This document shows, one piece after another, positions 1 to 5,226 of a stretch of DNA of 5,226 bases (positions are counted from its first letter, which is position 1; every line of letters begins with the position of its first letter). The position numbers were made by a program, and so were the translations under genes. Source of the DNA: Desulfuromonadales bacterium (lineage in GTDB: Bacteria > Desulfobacterota > Desulfuromonadia > Desulfuromonadales > UBA2294); contig JAUVAJ010000154.1 in NCBI GenBank assembly GCA_030591795.1, positions 1 through 5,226 of the forward strand, read 5' to 3'. A model generated the notes under the pieces. The model was not told the DNA's origin and ran no database searches. It worked only from the letters and a program-made list of their open reading frames with translations.

Positions 1-879
1 ATAGTCAACATGATCTGGAAACGCGAAAGTTCCTGTTAATTCAACCCCTGCCTCACGTAAACCAGAAAAGAAAGCCTCAGGTTCGGCGATACCAGCAAAA
101 GCGAACACCTTCTTGTTTCGTAAAGCGTCGAAATCCAGGGTACCACCATCAAGTCTGTTTGCGGCAGTAGCCAACTCATGCCGGCATTTCAAGGTCGAGA
201 TCGGCAGTAGTATGTCATCGGGACAATTAACTTCACAGCGCGTTAGAATAGCCAGATCAGCGCGTCGGATAGAACTGAATGGCTCGCGGAGAATACCGGC
301 TGGCAACATATGACCGTTTCCTGTCGGATGGCGTCCGTCGAGCAAAACAATATCCAGATCTCGCGCAACAGAGCGATGCTGAAAGGCATCATCCAGTACG
401 ACACAGTCAATCTGACAATGCTTTATCAACAACCTGATGCCGTCGATTCTCTTCGGCGCAATCGCCACCGGAACTCCAGGATTGCGTCGCGCCAGAAGAA
501 CCGGTTCATCTCCGGCCTGACCTGCATCAAGTAACCGGGTTAATCCATCAGAAACCAGCGCTGCAGCGCCTTTGAAGTCACCACCATAACCGCGACTGAC
601 AATTCCGACTTTACGGTCGTTACCAGCCAGATATTTAACAAGATAGTCGACGACCGGTGTCTTGCCAGTTCCGCCAGCAGCGATATTTCCGACAGAAATA
701 ACTGGAATTCCGGAGTCAGCAACCGGGAGCAGGCGCACGTTATAGAGAGTATTTCTTGTCCATATAACCAGACGATAGATCATACTAGCAGGCAAAAAGA
801 ATCCGGTAGTAATCATCGTCAGCCAGCCTGACGTCTGCCCGGTCGCATATCTACGAAAAAGAGTCTTTATATCAGACAT
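1..879 (-). CDS. lpxK: Tetraacyldisaccharide 4'-kinase LpxK (3' end truncated by window)
   Basis: This inner-membrane kinase uses ATP to phosphorylate the 4' position of the tetraacyl-disaccharide 1-phosphate, giving lipid IVA. I translated 293 codons without a stop from the ATG at 877-879 to the window edge. The family is usually about 315-350 residues, so some tens of C-terminal residues are missing. The N-terminus has a hydrophobic membrane anchor at about residues 20-40. The P-loop GGTGKTP is at 69-75, SRGYGG at 95-100, and GDEP at 123-126, whose Asp matches the catalytic Asp known in Aquifex LpxK. The Walker B-type motif DDAFQH is at 163-168, RRADLAILTR at 205-214, and FPDH at 287-290, where the His is expected to be catalytic. 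The usual form of the Walker B motif is DDGFQH, so Ala165 is a mild variant. The start is set by a GAGG Shine-Dalgarno sequence six bases upstream. The ATG overlaps the waaA stop by 8 nt, which suggests coupled translation. The identification is firm. Confidence 0.96.
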   Translation of the reverse strand, partial: MSDIKTLFRRYATGQTSGWLTMITTGFFLPASMIYRLVIWTRNTLYNVRLLPVADSGIPVISVGNIAAGGTGKTPVVDYLVKYLAGNDRKVGIVSRGYGGDFKGAAALVSDGLTRLLDAGQAGDEPVLLARRNPGVPVAIAPKRIDGIRLLIKHCQIDCVVLDDAFQHRSVARDLDIVLLDGRHPTGNGHMLPAGILREPFSSIRRADLAILTRCEVNCPDDILLPISTLKCRHELATAANRLDGGTLDFDALRNKKVFAFAGIAEPEAFFSGLREAGVELTGTFAFPDHVDY

Positions 880-2197
880 CTTTTCCCTCAAGGTTTTGTT
901 CCTTGATGGGTGCCAGTACCTGATCAATAATTGCGACAGTCTCTGTTGTCGCTCCGGCATTCTTATCAATCAGGCCAAAGCCAGACAACCCAACACTCTC
1001 GCGCAGTGGCGCATGTTGAAAAAGAGATTCAAGACGCTCCATCAACATCGTTGTGTTTTCAACTTTCCAACCACCGCACGATTTTAGAATTAGTTTAGAG
1101 ATTTCTTTAAAGTTATGCATGTATGGCCCGAATAAAACAGGCTTTTTAAGCAGTGCAGCCTCCAGGATATTATGTCCGCCAACCGGCACAAAACTACCAC
1201 CGACAAACACTACATCGGAAGCTGCATAAAGCGCCATCATCTCGCCGACCGTATCGACCAACAAGACTTCTCCGTTCTGCAGCACGCTGTCAGCAGGCTT
1301 GATCTGGCTCCGCATTCTATAAGAGGTATCAAGCTTGGTCAGCATCTCGCCAACACTGCGAGCGCGTTCCGGGTGACGTGGGACAAGGATCAATAATAAA
1401 TTATTAAATTGAGGAAGCAATTGATTGTAGACCGATAAAATCAAGTCCTCCTCACCGGCATGGGTGCTACCAGCGACCCAGATCAAGGAATCGGCCGGAA
1501 GTAGATATTGAGCCTTGATTTGTTCAACTGATGGTAGTGCAGTCAGGTCGACTTGCATATCAAACTTCAAATTACGGGATATTGAGACCTTTGCAGGCTC
1601 TGCACCCAAAACTTTGATGCGGTCTGCGTCTTGGGCCGATTGCATGCAAAAGGCATCAAAATGCTTTAAAAGTCGGCTAAAAATTCCTTTGACACGCAGA
1701 TATCTGGGGAATGATCGATCTGAAATCCTGCCATTGACCAACACCAGCTTGGCGCCAAGTCGCCGTGTATGGCGAACGAAATTCGGCCATATTTCTGTTT
1801 CAACTATAATAACCATGGCCGGCTTGATTTTCTTCAACGATCGACGGACAACCCACGACAGATCGAACGGAAAGAATATGCAAGTATCAACTTCATTGAT
1901 TTCACAGGCTATAGCATGACCGGTTTCAGTAACATTTGAGATTAGAATCGCCACCTCAGGATGAGTCTTGCGCAAGGCTTTGATTAACGGGATTGCCGCA
2001 CGCGTCTCCCCGACTGAAACCGCGTGAACCCAAAAAATCTGCTTGCCATCCAGTGCGGCCAGCTTGGCCGGATCATACCAGCCGAAACGTTCACGGATTC
2101 CACGACGGGTCTTGCCGTGACGAAGACCCCGTAAAACATAATACGGAATCAGCACCAGAGCAGTGAGTATGAGGGCAAAGTTATATAGCAGATACAC
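872..2197 (-). CDS. waaA: 3-deoxy-D-manno-octulosonic acid (Kdo) transferase WaaA
   Basis: This membrane-anchored GT-B glycosyltransferase moves Kdo from CMP-Kdo onto lipid IVA at the cytoplasmic face of the inner membrane. The protein is 441 residues, close to the 425 of E. coli. It starts with one hydrophobic segment (about 3-22) followed by a basic stretch. The N-terminal domain carries WVHAVSVGE (56-64), where Glu64 matches the catalytic base of the family, then SNVTETG (87-93), FPFD (109-112), ETEIWPN (133-139) and LVNGRISDRS (153-162). The C-terminal domain carries AGSTHAGEE (242-250), LVPRHPER (271-278), VDTVGEM (314-320), and the CMP-Kdo-binding stretch GGSFVPVGGHNILE (333-346). One oddity is NLKFD (209-213), which is preceded by Arg208 where Gly is usual. 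The start is GTG, fixed by a GGAGG six bases upstream, and it lies 17 nt inside the end of the acyltransferase gene. Whether it adds one, two or more Kdo units cannot be read from the sequence. Confidence 0.97.
   Translation of the reverse strand: MYLLYNFALILTALVLIPYYVLRGLRHGKTRRGIRERFGWYDPAKLAALDGKQIFWVHAVSVGETRAAIPLIKALRKTHPEVAILISNVTETGHAIACEINEVDTCIFFPFDLSWVVRRSLKKIKPAMVIIVETEIWPNFVRHTRRLGAKLVLVNGRISDRSFPRYLRVKGIFSRLLKHFDAFCMQSAQDADRIKVLGAEPAKVSISRNLKFDMQVDLTALPSVEQIKAQYLLPADSLIWVAGSTHAGEEDLILSVYNQLLPQFNNLLLILVPRHPERARSVGEMLTKLDTSYRMRSQIKPADSVLQNGEVLLVDTVGEMMALYAASDVVFVGGSFVPVGGHNILEAALLKKPVLFGPYMHNFKEISKLILKSCGGWKVENTTMLMERLESLFQHAPLRESVGLSGFGLIDKNAGATTETVAIIDQVLAPIKEQNLEGKDV
885..889 (-). 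promoter_or_regulatory. Shine-Dalgarno site of lpxK
   Basis: On the minus strand GAGGG precedes the lpxK ATG (877-879) with five bases between, or six if counted from GAGG. It lies within the last codons of waaA. The surrounding junction closely resembles the lpxB/msbA junction. Confidence 0.75.
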
Positions 2198-2852
2198 CGT
2201 GTTCCTCCAGACGGGCTACAGCCCGTTGTGTATTGTCATTCAGAGCTTGCTGCAGTCGGTCACAAAATGAGGAGACCTCTTCCCCGGATTCAAACCATAA
2301 CGGCGCGCCGTATGTATAAACCGCCCTTGCAAACGGGAATGGTACAAGAAAACGATCCCACGATGCAAAGCGATGGCCACTACTACAGGCAAATGCAATC
2401 GGCACCACCGGGCGACCAGTGAGCTTGGCCAACTGACCAACACCCGGCTTGACCTCATGTCGCGGTCCGCGCGGACCATCCGGAGTGAAAACAAGGTCAT
2501 ATGGTGACTTACCCAGCGCAATCATCTGTTTCAACGCTGCCCTGGCTCCACGACTGCTCGACCCTCGTACCGCTTCCTGGCCAAAATACCGCATAACCCG
2601 TGCAATCAGCTCACCATCCTTTGAAGCACTGATCAGAAGCTTGGTGCCTGGCCCGTTATAACCCTTAACCATCATTAAAATCTGATCGTGCCATAAAGGG
2701 ATAATCACCGGTCCCTGTTCTTCCCACATCACCTTGATCTGTTCTTCATCAAGGATCTCAACTCGTAAAGTCGCGTGTAACAGGTGGATGACTCCTGCGG
2801 CAATAAACGTCACGACATTCAATAGCAACCAGTCGGTGATACGCTTGATCAT
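2181..2852 (-). CDS. DUF374 lysophospholipid acyltransferase-family protein, probable LpxJ-like lipid A secondary acyltransferase
   Basis: This 223-residue protein belongs to the DUF374 branch of the glycerolipid acyltransferase superfamily. An N-terminal hydrophobic segment (about 7-26) should anchor it to the inner membrane. The DUF374 landmarks are PLWHDQ (52-57, candidate catalytic His55), SASKDGE (75-81), VRGSSSRG (95-102), TPDGPRGPR (123-131), KPGVGQLAKLTGRPVVPIAF (135-154) and the C-terminal YGAPLWF. The classical HX4D box of LpxL/LpxM/PlsC enzymes is not present at His55: the residue five positions on is Met60, while Asp56 is adjacent. From memory of the literature, the Helicobacter/Campylobacter enzyme LpxJ is a DUF374 member that adds a secondary acyl chain to lipid A. 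The position between msbA and waaA makes that role the best guess here, but acceptor and chain length are unknown. The ATG overlaps the msbA stop in an ATGA (4 nt), with AAGGA six bases upstream. Family membership is near certain; the LpxJ function is inferred. Confidence 0.92.
   Translation of the reverse strand: MIKRITDWLLLNVVTFIAAGVIHLLHATLRVEILDEEQIKVMWEEQGPVIIPLWHDQILMMVKGYNGPGTKLLISASKDGELIARVMRYFGQEAVRGSSSRGARAALKQMIALGKSPYDLVFTPDGPRGPRHEVKPGVGQLAKLTGRPVVPIAFACSSGHRFASWDRFLVPFPFARAVYTYGAPLWFESGEEVSSFCDRLQQALNDNTQRAVARLEEHGVSAI
2204..2208 (-). promoter_or_regulatory. Shine-Dalgarno site that fixes the GTG start of waaA
   Basis: On the minus strand GGAGG is followed by six bases and then GTG (2195-2197). 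This is the strongest Shine-Dalgarno match in the window and supports GTG as the real waaA start. It sits inside the last codons of the acyltransferase gene, so ribosomes finishing that gene would uncover or reuse it. Confidence 0.8.
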
Positions 2853-4597
2853 TCGTCGTCCTTGAACTGCATATCGTAGAGTTTGCGATACAGACCAGCT
2901 TTTGCCAATAATTGATCGTGCGTACCGATTTCACTGATCGCACCGTTCTCCATTACAACTATTCGGTCAGCATTCATGATGGTCGACAATCGGTGGGCAA
3001 TAACAATTGTCGTGCGCCCCTTCATAAGGTTCTGCATAGCCTCTTGAACGATCGCTTCACTCGCGGTATCCAGAGCGCTGGTCGCCTCATCAAGAATCAG
3101 TATTGGAGCATCTTGGCAAATCGCTCTTGCTATACTGATTCTCTGACGCTGACCGCCGGAAATACGCATCCCCCTGTCACCAATAACTGTTTCGTAACCA
3201 TCAGGAAGCTTTTCAATAAATTCATCTGCATATGCCAAGCGTGCCGCAGCATGAATTTCATCAAACTCGGCTTCTCGGCCATAGCCAATATTCTTGGCGA
3301 TTGAATCATTAAAAAGGAATGCCTCCTGATCGACCATTGTAATATTCCGGTGCAGACTATCAGCTGACAGGTCACGCAAATCGACGCTGTCAAGGGAAAT
3401 ACTACCGGAATCAGGATCGTAAAACCGGCAAAGCAATCCGGCAAGTGTTGTTTTGCCAGCGCCACTCGGACCAACCAAAGCAACTATTTCTCCTGGTTCT
3501 ATATGAAGGTCCAGATCTGTTATAGCCAGTTCATTCGGGTCAGACATATAGGAAAACGAAACATGATCAAGATTGAGATCTCCTTTAGCGCGCTCGATGT
3601 CAACAGCAGCAGGTTGATTGGTGATTTCCGGAACTAATTTCATGCTATCAAACACACGCTCAGCCGCCCCCATACCCGCCTGGAATACGTTATTAACCTG
3701 TGTTAAGCGCTTGACCGGAGCAAACATCATGATAATTGCCGCAACCACTGAAAAAAGTTCACCATGAGTCAGCTCCCCATTGGCAACGCGAATCAACCCG
3801 TACCACAAAACTGCGGCGACACCAAGTGAGGTGGTTATTTCAACAATTGCGGTCGACAGAACGTCATAGCTGACACGACGTCGCCAAAGCATAAAATAAG
3901 CCCTGTTCTTTGTTCGGAAGTCATCTGCAACCTTCTTTTCAGAACCGAACACTTTAATGACTTTAATTCCGGAATAGGCCTGTTCAAGTGCTATCGTCAG
4001 GACCGATATCGCTCCCTGTCCGCGGCGTACAAACTTTTTGATCTTTCGGGCTAACATCTGTGCAGGAACAGCGGATACCGGAAGAACAGTAAATGCAATC
4101 AAAGCCAATTTCCAGTCGGTGTAAAAGGCAAAACCGATCAAAACAATTAAGAGAACCCCCTCCTTCAGTGCATTAACCAGCGTCTCGGAGAGCACTTGTG
4201 ACAAGAAACCTATATCATTGAGAATAATAGATAGCATTGATCCGGAGGACGTGGAGGTGTGATGCCGCATAGACAGTGCTATGGTGTGGTTAAACGCATC
4301 GTTACGTAAATCTTGAATTGCCAACTGTCCTGCCGTACGTATGGCGTATACTTGGACATAACGCCCGATAGCCTTAACTACAGCTAATCCTATAACAATG
4401 AGTGGAACCAGCTTAATCATTGTATAGTCACCGGCAATTAGCAGATCATCTACGAATGGCTGTACAAGTTTGACCATTGCAGCATCAGTGGCAGCAACGA
4501 CCAGTGATGCAATCATCGAAACGGCAATTCGCTTCCGGTAAGGTCGCGCGTAGGCAAGAACTTTACGATAAAGACTCGATTTTCGACTTTCAGTCAT
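2849..4597 (-). CDS. msbA: Lipid A export ABC transporter MsbA (permease/ATP-binding half-transporter)
   Basis: This homodimeric inner-membrane flippase carries core-lipid A from the cytoplasmic to the periplasmic leaflet for delivery to the Lpt machinery. From the ATG at 4595-4597 it is 582 residues, the same length as E. coli MsbA. Residues about 20-310 form a six-helix ABC exporter membrane domain, with hydrophobic stretches near 25-45, 62-80, 145-160, 163-182, 250-270 and 278-295. The nucleotide-binding domain follows, with A-loop Tyr350, Walker A GPSGAGKTT (376-384), Q-loop Gln424, signature ISGGQRQR (479-486), Walker B ILILDE (499-504) with Glu504, the SALD D-loop, and switch His535. 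All catalytic residues are present. The signature begins with Ile rather than the usual Leu, a mild variant. A TTG 12 bases upstream could extend the frame by four residues, but it falls inside the Shine-Dalgarno region, so the ATG is preferred. It overlaps lpxB by 8 nt and the acyltransferase gene by 4 nt. Other lipid-exporting type ABC half-transporters look similar, but the operon context supports MsbA. Confidence 0.95.
   Translation of the reverse strand: MTESRKSSLYRKVLAYARPYRKRIAVSMIASLVVAATDAAMVKLVQPFVDDLLIAGDYTMIKLVPLIVIGLAVVKAIGRYVQVYAIRTAGQLAIQDLRNDAFNHTIALSMRHHTSTSSGSMLSIILNDIGFLSQVLSETLVNALKEGVLLIVLIGFAFYTDWKLALIAFTVLPVSAVPAQMLARKIKKFVRRGQGAISVLTIALEQAYSGIKVIKVFGSEKKVADDFRTKNRAYFMLWRRRVSYDVLSTAIVEITTSLGVAAVLWYGLIRVANGELTHGELFSVVAAIIMMFAPVKRLTQVNNVFQAGMGAAERVFDSMKLVPEITNQPAAVDIERAKGDLNLDHVSFSYMSDPNELAITDLDLHIEPGEIVALVGPSGAGKTTLAGLLCRFYDPDSGSISLDSVDLRDLSADSLHRNITMVDQEAFLFNDSIAKNIGYGREAEFDEIHAAARLAYADEFIEKLPDGYETVIGDRGMRISGGQRQRISIARAICQDAPILILDEATSALDTASEAIVQEAMQNLMKGRTTIVIAHRLSTIMNADRIVVMENGAISEIGTHDQLLAKAGLYRKLYDMQFKDDE
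2859..2863 (-). promoter_or_regulatory. Shine-Dalgarno site of the DUF374 acyltransferase gene
   Basis: On the minus strand AAGGA is followed by six bases and the ATG at 2850-2852. That ATG shares bases with the msbA TGA as an ATGA overlap, a usual sign of termination-reinitiation coupling. Confidence 0.7.
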
Positions 4598-5226
4598 GCT
4601 TTTCCTCAATCATTTCCAACAGAATCCGTGCTACTTTTGCAGAGCATCCTTTATGTCCCATAAGCTGCTGTACATCCGCAAGGCCAGTGCAAATCTTCTG
4701 ATTATACTCAGGATTATCAAGTATTTGCAACATCTCGGCGCTGATATTTTCCGGTGACGCATCTTCCTGCAATAACTCACGAACAACCTCGCGACCGGCA
4801 ACAATATTCACTAGCGAGACATGTGGGATTTTCACTACACGGCGCGCAATCGCAGCCGTTACATTTGAGGCACGATACATAACCGCTAAGGGAGTGCCGG
4901 TTAAAGCAATCTGCAAGGTCACAGTTCCCGAAACCGCCAATACCGCCGAACATGCAGCGGCAACAGCATAAATGTCATTTTCAACAATCATGACCGGGAG
5001 ACCGCTAGCCTGGATCTGTGCCTCGATCGGACCCCGATCCAGAGACGATGCCAAAGGCAACACGAATTTCAGGTTTGAGTTGGCTGCCAACATCCGGAGT
5101 GCCGTCTGCAACATCGTTTCAAAGTTGTAGCGGATTTCATTACGGCGACTACCGGGGAACAAACCGACAATCTGCTCGTCGTCAGAAACAGCAATTGGAT
5201 CCATCTTGGCGTCAGAATCGAGAAAA
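4590..5226 (-). CDS. lpxB: Lipid-A-disaccharide synthase LpxB (5' end truncated by window)
   Basis: This peripheral membrane GT-B enzyme (family GT19) condenses UDP-2,3-diacylglucosamine with lipid X to form the lipid A disaccharide 1-phosphate. The C-terminal 211 codons are visible. LpxB is usually about 380-390 residues, so roughly 170-180 N-terminal residues lie beyond the window. The frame is open to the edge, and the first Met (5202-5204) is internal, because FLDSDAK precedes it in frame. Counting that Met as 1, visible motifs are LFPGSRRNEI (15-24), LPLASS (49-54), SGTVTLQ (92-98), a GTP-x3-MYR segment (104-111), HVSLVNIVAGREVVRELLQE (128-147), and a helical tail. The SGTxxL motif normally ends in Glu in this family; here it is Gln98 (codon CAG), which is unusual. 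SLVN replaces the enteric SLPN, a wording I associate with delta-proteobacterial LpxB. The stop overlaps the msbA start by 8 nt. It is the most promoter-proximal gene in the window, so the operon promoter lies further upstream. Confidence 0.95.
   Translation of the reverse strand, partial: FLDSDAKMDPIAVSDDEQIVGLFPGSRRNEIRYNFETMLQTALRMLAANSNLKFVLPLASSLDRGPIEAQIQASGLPVMIVENDIYAVAAACSAVLAVSGTVTLQIALTGTPLAVMYRASNVTAAIARRVVKIPHVSLVNIVAGREVVRELLQEDASPENISAEMLQILDNPEYNQKICTGLADVQQLMGHKGCSAKVARILLEMIEEKHD
4603..4607 (-). promoter_or_regulatory. Shine-Dalgarno site that selects the ATG start of msbA
   Basis: On the minus strand GAGGA lies just upstream of the ATG at 4595-4597, with six bases between GAGG and the ATG. 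The alternative TTG (4607-4609) overlaps this site and so is unlikely to be the start. The site is embedded in the last codons of lpxB. Confidence 0.75.

Noticed and set aside
540..722. Minus-strand 60-codon frame inside the lpxK region
   Set aside because: The true lpxK frame, in a different phase, is open from 879 to the window edge and carries every LpxK motif.
1515..1919. Plus-strand open frame of 134 codons opposite waaA
   Set aside because: It lies fully antisense to well-conserved waaA motifs. The translation has no recognisable domain and an unlikely composition, so it is a shadow frame.
2912..3304. Plus-strand open frame of 130 codons opposite the MsbA ATP-binding domain
   Set aside because: It is antisense to the conserved nucleotide-binding domain and shows no family features. 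Its openness comes from the codon use of msbA.
3130..3483. Minus-strand 117-codon frame overlapping msbA in another phase
   Set aside because: It is an out-of-phase reading of the MsbA ATP-binding domain, with no domain of its own.
4598..4609. Four-residue N-terminal extension of MsbA from a TTG at 4607-4609
   Set aside because: The TTG overlaps the Shine-Dalgarno sequence. The ATG at 4595-4597 has correct spacing and gives a protein of 582 residues, the usual MsbA length.
4590..5204. LpxB as a complete 204-residue gene starting at the Met at 5202-5204
   Set aside because: The frame continues open upstream to the window edge, and the family needs about 175 more N-terminal residues. The Met is internal and the gene is cut by the window, not shortened.
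1..5226. Promoters, terminators, mobile elements, CRISPR or tRNA genes
   Set aside because: Overlapping coding sequence fills the window from edge to edge. I saw no hairpin plus T-tract terminator, repeat array or RNA gene, though faint internal promoters cannot be excluded by eye.

Overview
The window is a tightly packed stretch of a lipid A-Kdo biosynthesis and export operon from a Gram-negative bacterium. All five genes lie on the minus strand, and transcription runs from high to low coordinates. In that order they are lpxB (5' end cut off by the window), msbA, a DUF374-family (LpxJ-like) acyltransferase, waaA/kdtA, and lpxK (3' end cut off by the window). Each junction overlaps (8, 4, 17 and 8 nt), so the window has no intergenic DNA. 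No promoter, terminator, RNA gene, mobile element, repeat array or CRISPR was seen.

Organism: the enzymes require an outer membrane with lipopolysaccharide or lipooligosaccharide. From memory, the order lpxB-msbA-DUF374-waaA-lpxK, together with the LpxB wording SLVNIVAGREVV, resembles the Geobacter/Desulfuromonas type of delta-proteobacterial lineage rather than enteric bacteria. In Escherichia coli these genes are scattered and msbA-lpxK is a separate pair. This assignment is an inference and was not tested by database search.

How the genes work together: LpxB condenses UDP-2,3-diacylglucosamine with lipid X to make the disaccharide-1-phosphate. LpxK adds the 4'-phosphate to give lipid IVA. 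WaaA adds Kdo. The DUF374 protein is the likely secondary (late) acyltransferase. MsbA flips the finished core-lipid A across the inner membrane. The operon therefore covers most of the steps from the disaccharide to export.

I do not see a new system here. The points worth a second look are the LpxJ-like acyltransferase in an lpx operon, a Glu-to-Gln change in a normally conserved LpxB motif, smaller motif deviations in WaaA, MsbA and LpxK, and the regular architecture of the overlapping gene junctions.
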